From the NCBI RefSeq assembly GCF_014648775.1, contig NZ_BMRT01000001.1, positions 682,001 through 746,000 of the forward strand: a DNA stretch of 64,000 nucleotides, read 5' to 3'. The notes beneath the pieces are model-generated. The model was not told the DNA's origin and searched no databases. It saw only the letters and a list, made by a program, of their open reading frames with translations. This stretch comes from Streptomyces abikoensis (lineage in GTDB: Bacteria; Actinomycetota; Actinomycetes; Streptomycetales; Streptomycetaceae). Both the position numbers and the translations under genes were made by a program. Below, one piece after another: positions 22,409-30,718 of the stretch. Each line of letters starts with the position of its first letter. The first letter of the stretch is position 1.

Positions 22409-23623
22409 TCACGGCCGGACGACGGCCCACTGCGTAACCGGCATCGCCGCCCGCCACCCCGTGAACCCGCCCACGGGCGTGGCGTGGGAAACCGCCAGCC
22501 GCACAAGCTCACCCCCACACCGCCGGTACCACTCCGTGAGCAACGCCTCCGACTCGAGCGTCACCGTGTTGGCCACCAGCCGCCCCCCGCGCGGGAGCGC
22601 CTCCCAGCAAGCCTCCAGCATCCCGGGCGCGGTGAGCCCCCCGCCGACGAAAACGGCGTCCGGCGTGGGCAGTCCGGCGAGCGCGCCCGGCGCGGTGCCC
22701 GTGACCACGCGAAGCCCCGGCACGCCGAGGGCCTCCGCGTTACGGGCGACGCGCCCGGCCCGCACCGGGTCGCGCTCGACGCTGACGGCCCGGCAGGAGG
22801 GGTGGGCCCGCATCCATTCGATGCCGATGGAGCCGGAGCCGCCGCCGACGTCCCAGAGGAGCTCGCCGGGCGCGGGGGCGAGGGTGGCGAGCGTCACGGC
22901 GCGTACGTGGCGCTTCGTCAGCTGGCCGTCGTGGTCGTAGGAGTCGTCGGGCAGGCCGGGGGTGAGGGGCAGCCGGGGCGCGCCGGGGGCGCGGCGGCAG
23001 TCGACGGCGATGACGTTGAGCGGGTCGCCGGGCGGGTGGGGCCATGCGTCCGCCGTGCCCTCGACGCGGCGTTCGCGCGCGCCGCCGAGCTGTTCGAGGA
23101 CGGTGAGGGCGCTCGGCCCGTAGCCCCGTTCGCGCAGCAGCGCGGCGACCTCGGCGGGCGTCCCGGCGCCGGCGCTGAGCAGCAGCAGCCGGCGGCCGTC
23201 GTGGAGGGCGGCGGTGAGGGCCGCGAGCGGGCGGCCCACAAGGCTGACGACCTCGGTGTCGTGCAGCGCCCAGCCGAGCCGGGCGCAGGCGTAGGAGGCG
23301 GAGGAGGGGTGCGGGAGGACGTTCAGCCGCTGCTCGCCGACGATTTCGGCGAGGGTGCGGCCGATGCCGAAGAACATGGGGTCGCCGCTGGCGAGGACGC
23401 AGACGCGACGTCCCTCGTGCGCGGCGAGGAGGCCGGGGACGGCGGGGCGCAGGGGGGAGGGCCAGGCGACGCGCTCGCCGGCGCAGTCCCCGGGCAGCAG
23501 GCCGAGCTGGCGCGGGCCGCCGATGATCACGTCGGCGTGGCGCAGGGCCTCCCGGGAGGCGGGGGCGAGGCCGGGCCAGCCGTCCGCGCCGATGCCGACG
23601 ACCGTCACGGGGGCTGGTGTCAC
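22409..23623 (-). CDS. cobL: Precorrin-6Y C5,15-methyltransferase (decarboxylating) CobL
   Basis: 404 residues; ATG at 23623. It is a fusion of CbiE (residues 1-205: VTVVGIGADGWPGLAPASRE, VLASGDPMFFGIGRTL, VLPHPSSASYACARLGW) and CbiT (residues 220-404: GQLTKRHVRAVTLATLAPAP, LLWDVGGGSGSIGIEWM, AVFVGGGLTAPGMLEACW). The CbiT half carries the SAM motif DVGGGSGSIGIE. CobL methylates C5 and C15 and decarboxylates the ring C acetate side chain. It leads the minus-strand pair cobL-cobM and is divergent from tsaD. Confidence 0.94.
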   Translation of the reverse strand: MTPAPVTVVGIGADGWPGLAPASREALRHADVIIGGPRQLGLLPGDCAGERVAWPSPLRPAVPGLLAAHEGRRVCVLASGDPMFFGIGRTLAEIVGEQRLNVLPHPSSASYACARLGWALHDTEVVSLVGRPLAALTAALHDGRRLLLLSAGAGTPAEVAALLRERGYGPSALTVLEQLGGARERRVEGTADAWPHPPGDPLNVIAVDCRRAPGAPRLPLTPGLPDDSYDHDGQLTKRHVRAVTLATLAPAPGELLWDVGGGSGSIGIEWMRAHPSCRAVSVERDPVRAGRVARNAEALGVPGLRVVTGTAPGALAGLPTPDAVFVGGGLTAPGMLEACWEALPRGGRLVANTVTLESEALLTEWYRRCGGELVRLAVSHATPVGGFTGWRAAMPVTQWAVVRP

Positions 23624-23704
23624 AGGAGGTCCCTTGAGGAGGTGGTGATCAGGGGCACCGGAACTCTACTGACCTGCGGTGACGGGGACACGACCGGGAC
23701 CTTG

Positions 23705-23721
23705 TTGCATAGACTGTGCAA
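23705..23721. promoter_or_regulatory. Palindrome TTGCATAGACTGTGCAA upstream of tsaD
   Basis: TTGCA and TGCAA flank a 7-bp centre, 28 bp before the tsaD start and 82 bp from the divergent cobL start. The local sequence is markedly more AT-rich than its surroundings. It is a candidate operator or promoter element, unassigned. Confidence 0.4.
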
Positions 23722-23748
23722 TTACTACTTACAGGCAGGAGGGTCGCC

Positions 23749-24819
23749 GTGGCGCGTTCGCCGGTGGTGCTGGGTATCGAGTCGTCCTGCGACGAGACCG
23801 GCGCCGGTCTCGTCCGGGACGGAAGGCTGCTGGGCCACGCGGTGGCGTCCAGCATGGACGAGCACGCGCGCTTCGGCGGCGTCGTGCCGGAGATCGCGGC
23901 CCGCGCGCACGTGCACGCGGCCGCGCCCGTGGTGCGGGCGGCGCTGGCCGACGCGGGGCTGGCCATGAGTGACATCGACGCGGTCGCGGTGACGACGGGC
24001 CCGGGGCTCTCCGGTGCCCTCCAGGTCGGTGTCGCGGCGGCGAAGGGCATCGCCTACGGGCTGGGCGTGCCCCTCTACGGCGTCCACCACCTGGCCGGGC
24101 ACGTGGCCGCCGACACCCTGGAGCACGGCCCGCTGCCGAACCCGTGCATGGTGCTGATCGTCTCCGGCGGCCACACCTCGCTGCTGCTGGTCCGGGATCT
24201 GGCCCGCGACCCGATCGTCCATCTCGGCGACACGCTCGACGACGCGGCCGGCGAGTGCTTCGACAAGGTCGCGCGGGTCTTCGGGCTGCCGTACCCGGGC
24301 GGCCCGGCCGTCGACCGGGCGGCTCGCGAGGGCGACCCGCGCGCGGTCCCCCTCCCCCGGCCGCTGACCGGCCCGCGCGACGACCCGTACGCGTTCTCCT
24401 TCTCCGGGCTGAAGACGGCCGCCGCCCGCTGGGCCGAGCAGCACCGACAGGCGGGGCTGCCGCTGCCCGTCGCGGACGGCGCGGCCTCCCTCCAGGAGGC
24501 GGTCGCCGACGTCCTCACCCGCAAGGCCGTGCGCGCCTGCGCCGACCACGGGGTGGGCACGCTCGTCGTCGTGGGCGGCGTGGCCGCGAACTCGCGGGTG
24601 CGGGCCCTCGCGCGGGAACGCTGCGATGCTGCGGGCATCGAGCTGCGCGTACCGCCGCTGCGGCTGTGCACCGACAACGGCGCGATGATCGCCGCCGTCG
24701 GCGATCTGCTGGTGCGGGCGGGGGCCGAGCCCGCGCCGCTCGATGTGTCCGTCGATCCGTCCGCGCCCCTCCTGTACGCGGCCCTCCACCCCGTGGCCCG
24801 CCCCGCCCGAGCCGCCTGA
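23749..24819 (+). CDS. tsaD: TsaD-type tRNA threonylcarbamoyltransferase paralogue
   Basis: 356 residues; the GTG at 23749 is preceded by GGAGGG. It has the ASKHA ATPase pattern of TsaD/Kae1: [13 protein letters not shown] at the start, [14 protein letters not shown] near residue 45, HHLAGH (Fe/metal site), [10 protein letters not shown] near 135, [13 protein letters not shown] near 220, [10 protein letters not shown] near 278, [10 protein letters not shown] near 305. TsaD with TsaB and TsaE makes t6A37 on ANN-decoding tRNAs; no tsaB, tsaE or rimI is adjacent here, unlike the usual Streptomyces tsaD locus near groES. It is paired with an alaS gene 47 bp downstream. Inference: this is a second, specialised copy. 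Confidence 0.85.
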   Translation: MARSPVVLGIESSCDETGAGLVRDGRLLGHAVASSMDEHARFGGVVPEIAARAHVHAAAPVVRAALADAGLAMSDIDAVAVTTGPGLSGALQVGVAAAKGIAYGLGVPLYGVHHLAGHVAADTLEHGPLPNPCMVLIVSGGHTSLLLVRDLARDPIVHLGDTLDDAAGECFDKVARVFGLPYPGGPAVDRAAREGDPRAVPLPRPLTGPRDDPYAFSFSGLKTAAARWAEQHRQAGLPLPVADGAASLQEAVADVLTRKAVRACADHGVGTLVVVGGVAANSRVRALARERCDAAGIELRVPPLRLCTDNGAMIAAVGDLLVRAGAEPAPLDVSVDPSAPLLYAALHPVARPARAA

Positions 24820-24866
24820 CCCGTCCGACCGCTGCCCGAGCCGCCCGACCCGTCCGGAGCCGCCCT

Positions 24867-27515
24867 GTGCGTACCGCCGACATCCGCAGCCGCTTCCTCG
24901 ACTTCTTCGCCGCGCGCGGCCACACCGTCGTCCCGAGCGCGCCGCTGCCGACGCCCGACCCGACGCTGCTCTTCGTCAACGCGGGCATGGTGCCCTTCAA
25001 GCCGTACCTGACGGGCGAGGCGGCGGCGCCGTGGCCGCGCGCGACGAGCGTGCAGAAGTGCGTGCGGACCCTCGACATCGAGGAGGTCGGGAAGACGACC
25101 CGGCACGGCTCGTTCTTCCAGATGAACGGCAACTTCTCCTTCGGGGACTACTTCAAGGAGGAGGCGATCGCCTACGCCTGGGAGCTGTCCACTTCCGAGA
25201 GCGGCTTCGGGCTGGACCCGGACCGTATCTGGGTCACCGTCCACCACTCCGACGACGAGGCCGCGGCGATCTGGCGGCGCGTGGCCGCGCTGCCCGAGGA
25301 GCGGATCGTCCGGCGGGGCGACGAGGACAACTTCTGGTCCATGGGCGTCCCCGGCCCCTGCGGCCCCTGCTCGGAGCTCTACTACGACCGGGGTCCCGCC
25401 CTCGGCCGCGCGGGCGGCCCGGCCGTGGACGAGGACCGGTACATGGAGTTCTGGAACCTCGTCTTCATGCAGTACGAGCGCGGCGAGGGCGCCGGGAAGA
25501 CCGGCTATCCGATCCTCGGCGAACTCCCCCGCCGCAACATCGACACCGGCATGGGCCTGGAGCGCATGGCCACCCTCCTCCAGGGCGTCGACAACCTCTA
25601 CGAGACCGACGAGACCCGGCCCGTCCTCGACCGCGCCGCCGGGCTCACGGGCGTCCGCTACGGCGCCGACCACCGGGCCGACGTACGGCTGCGCGTCGTC
25701 GCCGACCACGTCCGCACGGCCCTGATGCTGCTGGCCGACGGCACCGCCCCCGGCAACGAGGGGCGCGGCTACGTGCTGCGGCGCGTGCTGCGCCGGGCCG
25801 TGCGCTCGGTACGGCTGCTGGGGTACCAGGACCCGGCGCTGCCCGAGCTGCTGCCGGCCGCCCGGGACTGCATGAAGCACGGCTACCCGGAGGTGGCCGA
25901 GGAGTTCGGCCGCATCGCCCAGCAGGCGTACGCCGAGGAGGACGCCTTCCGCGCCACGCTGCGGCAGGGCACGACCGTGCTGGACACGGCGGTCGCCGAG
26001 GTCAAGGCCCAGGGCGGCCGGCTGCTGCCCGGACCGAAGGCGTTCCTGCTCCACGACACCTACGGCTTCCCCATCGACCTCACCCTGGAGATGGCGGAGG
26101 AACAGGGCGTCGAGGTCGACCGCGAGGGCTTCACCGCCCTCATGGCCGAACAGCGCGAACGCGCCCGCGCCGACGCCCGCGCCCGCAAGTCGGGCGGCGC
26201 GCTCGACACCTCGGCGCTGCGGGCGGTGCTGGACGCGCACGGGCCGACGGACTGGCGGGCGTACGAGGCGCTGACGACGGACGCGACGGTCCTGGCCCTG
26301 CTGGGGCCCGGCGGCCCGGTCCGGTCCGTCCCGGCCGGGGGGATCGCCACGGCCGTCCTGGACCGCACCCCGTTCTACGCCGAGTCGGGCGGCCAGGACA
26401 GCGACGCGGGCGCGCTGACGGGCGCGTCGGTGGAGGCGGAGGTCCTGGACGTCCAGCGGCCCCTGCCAGGGCTGATCGTCCATCAGGTGCGGGTGACGGC
26501 GGGCGAGCTGGCGGTGGGCGACACGGTACGGGCGGCCGTCGACCCGGAGTGGCGGCTGGGCGCGCGGCAGGCGCACTCCGGTACCCACATCCTCCACGCG
26601 GCCCTGCGGCAGATCCTCGGCCCGACGGCCCTGCAGTCCGGCTCGTACAACCGGCCGGGCTATCTCCGCCTGGACTTCCCGTGGCGCGGTGCCCTCGGCC
26701 CGGCCGCGCGGAGCGAGGTCGAGGAGGCGGCGAACCGGGCGCTGCGCCGGGACCTGCCGGTGGACGTGCGCTGGATGACGCTGCCCGAGGCGAAGGAGCT
26801 GGGGGCGCTGGCCCTCTTCGGCGAGACGTACGGCGAGCGGGTGCGGGTCGTGGAGATCGGCGGCCCGTGGTCGCGCGAGCTGTGCGGCGGCACGCATGTG
26901 GAGCACGCCTCGCAGGTGGGGGTGGTGGCCCTCACGGGCGAGTCCTCGGTGGGCGCGGGCATGCGCCGGCTGGAGGCCGCGGTCGGCTTCGAGGGCTTCG
27001 GCTACCTCGCGCGCGAGCGCGACCTGGTGACGCGGCTGGCGGAGCAGCTCCAGGCCCCGCGCCCGCAGCTGCCGGACCGCGTCGCGACGCTGCTGGAGCG
27101 GCTGAAGGCCGCCGACCAGCGGTCGGAGGAGCTGCGGCGCCGCGCCGCGCTGGACCGCGCGGCGGAGCTCGCGGGCGCGGCGGCCGACGTCCACGGCACG
27201 CTCGTGGTCACGGCGACGACGGAGGGCGACGCGAGGGCGCTGGCCCTGGCCGTCCGCGACCGCCTGCCGGCGGACCGGCCGGGCGTGGCGGCGATCGGCG
27301 CGCCGACGGACGGCGGACGGGCGGTCCTGGCCCTCGCCCTGAACGGCCCCGCCACGGCCGCCGGCCTGTCGGCCGCCTCCCTGGTCAAGACCCTCCTCGC
27401 CGGCCGCGGCGGCGGCACGGTGGAGGTGGCCCAGGGAGGCGGCCTGCCGGCGGAGTCGCTGCGGGCGACGCTGGAGGGGGTGGCGGGGCTGCTGAAGGCT
27501 CCCGGGGAGCGGTAG
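24867..27515 (+). CDS. alaS: Alanyl-tRNA synthetase, probable second copy
   Basis: 882 residues from a GTG with GGAG just upstream. It is a complete class II AlaRS. Catalytic core: motif-like ATSVQKCVRTLDIEEVGKTT, RHGSFFQMNGNFSFGDYFKEE and GMGLERMATLLQG. It has a full-length editing domain with Zn ligands HSGTHILH and CGGTHVEH, and a C-terminal DHHA1/C-Ala region. No catalytic residue is obviously missing. From memory of the housekeeping Streptomyces AlaRS, which differs in many N-terminal residues, this looks like a divergent paralogue. The pairing with tsaD as a two-gene unit suggests a dedicated role, for example tolerance to an AlaRS inhibitor or condition-specific translation; this is inference. 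Confidence 0.88.
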   Translation: MRTADIRSRFLDFFAARGHTVVPSAPLPTPDPTLLFVNAGMVPFKPYLTGEAAAPWPRATSVQKCVRTLDIEEVGKTTRHGSFFQMNGNFSFGDYFKEEAIAYAWELSTSESGFGLDPDRIWVTVHHSDDEAAAIWRRVAALPEERIVRRGDEDNFWSMGVPGPCGPCSELYYDRGPALGRAGGPAVDEDRYMEFWNLVFMQYERGEGAGKTGYPILGELPRRNIDTGMGLERMATLLQGVDNLYETDETRPVLDRAAGLTGVRYGADHRADVRLRVVADHVRTALMLLADGTAPGNEGRGYVLRRVLRRAVRSVRLLGYQDPALPELLPAARDCMKHGYPEVAEEFGRIAQQAYAEEDAFRATLRQGTTVLDTAVAEVKAQGGRLLPGPKAFLLHDTYGFPIDLTLEMAEEQGVEVDREGFTALMAEQRERARADARARKSGGALDTSALRAVLDAHGPTDWRAYEALTTDATVLALLGPGGPVRSVPAGGIATAVLDRTPFYAESGGQDSDAGALTGASVEAEVLDVQRPLPGLIVHQVRVTAGELAVGDTVRAAVDPEWRLGARQAHSGTHILHAALRQILGPTALQSGSYNRPGYLRLDFPWRGALGPAARSEVEEAANRALRRDLPVDVRWMTLPEAKELGALALFGETYGERVRVVEIGGPWSRELCGGTHVEHASQVGVVALTGESSVGAGMRRLEAAVGFEGFGYLARERDLVTRLAEQLQAPRPQLPDRVATLLERLKAADQRSEELRRRAALDRAAELAGAAADVHGTLVVTATTEGDARALALAVRDRLPADRPGVAAIGAPTDGGRAVLALALNGPATAAGLSAASLVKTLLAGRGGGTVEVAQGGGLPAESLRATLEGVAGLLKAPGER

Positions 27516-27586
27516 CCGACTGGTTCCGCGCGGACGCCGGCGGCGAAACCGGTACGGTGCGAGGAGCGCCCGAAGACGGAGGACCC

Positions 27587-27946
27587 ATGACCGCGCAGCA
27601 CGCCGAAGAACCCGCCGAGCTCGTCCCGCGGCCGGAGCTGACGTTCCCGGCGCTGCGGGCCGCGCTGGCCCGCGTCGCGTCCTCGCGCCTCGCCGAGTTC
27701 CAGGCGGATCGTGATTCCGCGTTCACCGCCGCCACCCAGCACGCCTCCTTCAACCCGATCCGCATGTTCCAGATCAAGTGGGCGACCGAGATCGAGATCG
27801 AGCGCAGACCCGCGCTGGCCGCTCGCTACCGAGCGGCCCTGGACGGCGCGAACTCCTTCGACCGCGACGACCCGAGGTGGCGCGCGGCCATGGACGAATG
27901 CCTGGCCGTCCGGAACGAAGCCCGGGCCGCGGTGACCGATGGCTGA
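27587..27946 (+). CDS. DUF6247-like small protein, possible antitoxin
   Basis: 119 residues; ATG at 27587 with GGAGGA upstream. It is helical and charged, with a central segment FQADRDSAFTAATQHASFNP followed by IRMFQIKWATEIEIERRP. This resembles DUF6247-type Streptomyces proteins (PTFPELRAALARIxPxxLPEF... pattern; here LTFPALRAALARVASSRLAEF). The stop overlaps the next gene's ATG by 8 nt, an arrangement typical of antitoxin-toxin or other obligate two-protein units. DNA binding cannot be shown from the sequence. It is 71 bp after alaS but has its own ribosome-binding site. Confidence 0.6.
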   Translation: MTAQHAEEPAELVPRPELTFPALRAALARVASSRLAEFQADRDSAFTAATQHASFNPIRMFQIKWATEIEIERRPALAARYRAALDGANSFDRDDPRWRAAMDECLAVRNEARAAVTDG

Positions 27947-28208
27947 CGTCTGGGCGTGGGAATACGACCCCGATCCCGGCTACGTCATCGGCGGCATCGA
28001 CAATCTCGCCTTCATCGCGCAGGTGGAGGAGCGGGCCGACGAACTGGTTCGCGCGGCCGCGGCGCTCTACCTGGACGGGACGAAGTACACGGGTACCTCG
28101 CCCCGCATGCAGGAGGAGGCCATCGACGCGTCGGGCATGTTCGTGTACCAGGTCGTGCCGCGCCACCAGCGGGTCTACATCCGGCAGGTCACCTTTCTCG
28201 GCCTGTGA
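27939..28208 (+). CDS. Small RelE/ParE-like protein, possible toxin
   Basis: 89 residues, overlapping the preceding gene by 8 nt. The pattern WEYDP...VIGGIDNLAFIAQVEER, then a helix, then GMFVYQVVPRHQRVYIRQVTFLGL with terminal beta strands, is compatible with the small RelE/ParE fold of mRNA-interferase or gyrase-inhibitor toxins. Typical catalytic residues cannot be assigned confidently. Size, order (helical partner first) and overlap support a type II toxin-antitoxin reading; an uncharacterised non-toxin pair is equally possible. Confidence 0.5.
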   Translation: MADVWAWEYDPDPGYVIGGIDNLAFIAQVEERADELVRAAAALYLDGTKYTGTSPRMQEEAIDASGMFVYQVVPRHQRVYIRQVTFLGL

Positions 28209-28259
28209 CCTGCAGGCGGTGCGGCACTCCGAACGGGCGGGGCAGCGGAGGCGTGCCCC

Positions 28260-29813
28260 TTACCAGTTCGCCTTGTCGTAGTCCTTGAGGAAGCACCCGT
28301 ACAGGTCCTCGCCCGCCTCGCCCCGCACGATCGGGTCGTAGACGCGCGCCGCGCCGTCGACCAGGTCGAGGGGGGCGTGGAAGCCCTCCTCGGCCAGGCG
28401 CAGCTTGTCGTAGTGGGGGCGCTCGTCGGTGATCCAGCCGGTGTCGACGGAGGTCATGAGGATCTTGTCGGCCTCGAACATCTCCTGGCCGCTGGTCCGG
28501 GTCACCATGTTCATCGCGGCCTTGGCGGCGTTGGTGTTCGGGTGGCCCGCGCCCTTGTAGCCGCGGCTGAAGACGCCCTCCATGGCGGAGACGTTGACGA
28601 CGTACGCGCGGCCGCTGGCCGCCCGCCGGGCCGCCTCGGCCATCGCCGGGCGCAGCGCGCTGATCAGGATGAACGGCGAGGTGTAGTTGCACAGCTGGGT
28701 CTCGAGCAGCTCCACCGGGGAGATCTGGTCGATGGTCTGCACCCAGGTGTTGGTCTCGACGACGTCCGGCAGCAGGCCGCCGGCGTCGATGGCGGTGCCG
28801 TCGAGGTGCCGTTCGAGGCTGGCGTTGCCCGCGACCAGGGCGAGGTCGGCGACCTTCTGGGCGTCCAGGCCGCTCGCGCCCAGCGGCAGCGCCGCCAGGC
28901 CGTCGACCGCGCCGGAGTTGAAGGCGCCGATGACGTGGTGGGCGGGCAGCTCGCCGGCGGGCAGCGGGGCGCCCTCGCCCTCGACCAGCGCGGCGTAGGC
29001 GCTGGGCAGCCGGCGCACGGTCTGGGTGGCGTTGTTGATCAGGATGTCCAGCGGGCCGGCCTCGGCGACCTGCTCGGCGAGCGCGACGGCCTGGGCCGGG
29101 TCGCGCAGGTCGATGCCGACGACCTCCAGGCGGTGCATCCAGTCCGCCGAGTCATCCATCGCCTTGAAGCGGCGGATGGCGTCCTTGGGGAAGCGGGTGG
29201 TGATCGTGGTGTGGGCGCCGTCGCGCAGCAGCCGCAGCGCGATGTACATGCCGATCTTGGCCCGGCCGCCGGTGAGCAGCGCGCGCTTGCCCGCGAGGTC
29301 GGCGCGGGCGTCGCGCTTGGCGCGGTTCTCGGTCGCGCAGCTCGGGCAGAGCTGGTGGTAGAAGTAGTCGACCTCGACGTACCGCGTCTTGCAGACGTAG
29401 CAGGAGCGCGGGCGCTGGAGGATCCCGGCGATCCGGCCGGCCTCGGTGACCGAGGACGGCAGGAGGCCCTCGGTCTCGTCGTCGATCCGGGCGGCGGAGC
29501 CGGTGGCGGTGGCCTCGGTGACCATGCGGTCGTTGGCGGTCTTGGCGGCGCGGCGCTCCTGGCGGCGGCGCTGCTTCACCGTGCGGTAGACGCCGGAGGT
29601 GGCGCGCCGGACGGCGATCGCGTCGGGGTGGTCGACGGGCAGCCGGTCGAGCTCCTCGAGCACGCTCAGGAGGACGGCCATGCGCTCGGGGGCTATGCCC
29701 TCGACGCCCTCGGCGTCCGCGCCCTCGCCGGGCCCGCCGGCGTCCGTGATCTCCGGGAGATCGGTGATCGACAGGTGGCCTGCACCGTCGCGGTTCTCTT
29801 CAGTGACGGTCAT
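28260..29813 (-). CDS. SDR-family oxidoreductase with N-terminal zinc-ribbon extension
   Basis: 517 residues; ATG at 29813. Residues 1-125 are charged and helical. A C-x2-C...C-x2-C zinc ribbon follows (Cys 138, 141, 156, 159; CYVC and CPSC). The SDR domain starts at 172: LAGKRALLTGGRAKIGMYIA (TGxxxxIG cofactor loop), LDILINNATQTVRR (NNA motif), and the active-site region with SAMEGVFSRGYKGAGHPNTN, where the usual YxxxK is not clear. That may mean altered chemistry. Such long SDR proteins occur across Streptomyces without a known substrate. It is divergent from the chaplin gene over a 344-bp gap. Confidence 0.7.
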   Translation of the reverse strand: MTVTEENRDGAGHLSITDLPEITDAGGPGEGADAEGVEGIAPERMAVLLSVLEELDRLPVDHPDAIAVRRATSGVYRTVKQRRRQERRAAKTANDRMVTEATATGSAARIDDETEGLLPSSVTEAGRIAGILQRPRSCYVCKTRYVEVDYFYHQLCPSCATENRAKRDARADLAGKRALLTGGRAKIGMYIALRLLRDGAHTTITTRFPKDAIRRFKAMDDSADWMHRLEVVGIDLRDPAQAVALAEQVAEAGPLDILINNATQTVRRLPSAYAALVEGEGAPLPAGELPAHHVIGAFNSGAVDGLAALPLGASGLDAQKVADLALVAGNASLERHLDGTAIDAGGLLPDVVETNTWVQTIDQISPVELLETQLCNYTSPFILISALRPAMAEAARRAASGRAYVVNVSAMEGVFSRGYKGAGHPNTNAAKAAMNMVTRTSGQEMFEADKILMTSVDTGWITDERPHYDKLRLAEEGFHAPLDLVDGAARVYDPIVRGEAGEDLYGCFLKDYDKANW

Positions 29814-30157
29814 GGCCGCTGTGTTTCCCAGTCCGCTTGTTCGACAAGTCTTCCAGGAAACTGTACGTAGCCAAGTGCGGCAGCGCCAAACCGCTGCCCG
29901 GGGAGCTTGTGGCCGGGCCGTGCGCCGGGCCTTCGCCGACGGCGCCCCTCCCCCGCCCCGGCGCCGCCCGGAGCACCCGGGCGAGCGGGCCGGCCGCCCT
30001 CGCGAACTGCCGCGATCCACTCCCCCAACCACCGTGCATCACATACGACTTATTGATCTTTCCGGGTTAATTGGGTGGGTTATCCAGCACATTTGCCCAA
30101 TTCCCACCGAAACGGCAGTCACAATCGTCTCTCAACACCCCTTAGAAAGGTTTAGCC
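29814..30157. other. Intergenic region between SDR and chaplin genes
   Basis: 344 bp with no convincing gene. The left part would hold the SDR promoter; CTTGT-TCG-ACAAG at 29836-29848 is a small palindrome. The right third is AT-richer than the surroundings and holds AATTGGG (30069-30075) and CCCAATT (30096-30102) as an inverted repeat with a 20-bp gap, 56 bp before the chaplin start. It is probably part of the developmentally controlled chaplin promoter. Confidence 0.5.
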
Positions 30158-30397
30158 ATGTCGCGTATCGCCAAGGCTGCTGTCCTGACCGCCGCCGTGG
30201 GCACCGCGGTGACCGGTATCGCCGGCGTCGCCACCGCCGACTCCGGGGCGCAGGGTGCGGCCGTGGGCTCGCCGGGCGTCATCTCGGGCAACGTCATCCA
30301 GGTCCCGATCCACGTCCCGATCAACCTGTGCGGGAACTCGATCGACATCATCGCCCTGCTGAACCCGACCTTCGGCAACGTCTGCGTGAACAGCTGA
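30158..30397 (+). CDS. Short chaplin
   Basis: 79 residues: a signal peptide (MSRIAKAAVLTAAVGTAVTG, cleavage near ATADS) followed by one chaplin domain with GVISGNVIQVPIHVPINLCG and then NSIDIIALLNPTFGNVC. The two conserved cysteines (58 and 76) that form the intramolecular disulfide are present. There is no sortase signal, so it is a short chaplin of the ChpD-H type. Exported chaplins self-assemble into surface-active amyloid fibres that coat aerial hyphae and spores. An AAAGG ribosome-binding site precedes the ATG. Its presence strongly indicates a sporulating Streptomyces-like organism. Confidence 0.95.
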   Translation: MSRIAKAAVLTAAVGTAVTGIAGVATADSGAQGAAVGSPGVISGNVIQVPIHVPINLCGNSIDIIALLNPTFGNVCVNS

Positions 30398-30460
30398 TCA
30401 CCACCCCCCTTTCTGCGCGCGTCTCAGCCGGACCGCGCAGCGCCGGGGCCCGGGTCACAG

Positions 30461-30640
30461 TCAGCCGCCGGACCCGTCCCCCGCGCGTTCGTGGCGCCCA
30501 TCTCCCTCCTGATGGGCGCCACTGCCATGTCCGGCCCCCGTCGGCACCGAGGCCTCGGTGCCGGCGGCGGCGCCGGGCAGGTCGGGTATCTCCACGATCG
30601 GCGGCAGGTCGGGGGTCAGCCGCGAGTGTTCTGACGTCAT
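30461..30640 (-). CDS. Possible 59-residue small protein
   Basis: An ATG at 30640 with GGGAAGG 9 nt upstream opens a 59-codon frame on the minus strand, ending TGA at 30461. It begins MTSEHSRLTPDLPPIVEIPD and continues Gly/Ala/His-rich. It lies 78 bp downstream of the sigma-factor gene in the same direction, behind a 9-bp-stem hairpin. No family is recognised. The good ribosome-binding site and the acidic, proline-patterned N-terminus favour a real gene; the G-rich second half weakens the case. A leader or precursor peptide is one speculation. Confidence 0.35.
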   Translation of the reverse strand: MTSEHSRLTPDLPPIVEIPDLPGAAAGTEASVPTGAGHGSGAHQEGDGRHERAGDGSGG

Positions 30641-30660
30641 GGCGGTGAGCCTTCCCTCAC

Positions 30661-30683
30661 GTCTCCCCGCACGTCGGGGAGAC
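30661..30683. terminator. Hairpin downstream of sigma factor gene
   Basis: GTCTCCCCG, loop CACGT, then CGGGGAGAC: a 9-bp exact stem beginning 36 bp past the sigma stop on the minus strand. It is a probable terminator or processing site, placed directly upstream of the ribosome-binding site of the possible small protein. Confidence 0.55.
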
Positions 30684-30718
30684 CGGGGCGATGGGACGGG
30701 AACGGGGACCCTGGCGGG

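Noticed and set aside
19041..23623. A second cobalamin riboswitch in front of cbiD or cobL
   Set aside because: The B12-box pattern GCCACTG with its upstream core was not found in either intergenic region.
24075..27194. A 1039-codon open frame on the minus strand opposite tsaD/alaS
   Set aside because: It is the antisense of two clear genes, has no ribosome-binding site, and reads as Gly/Arg/Val-rich sequence without family resemblance. Such frames are a product of the high GC content.
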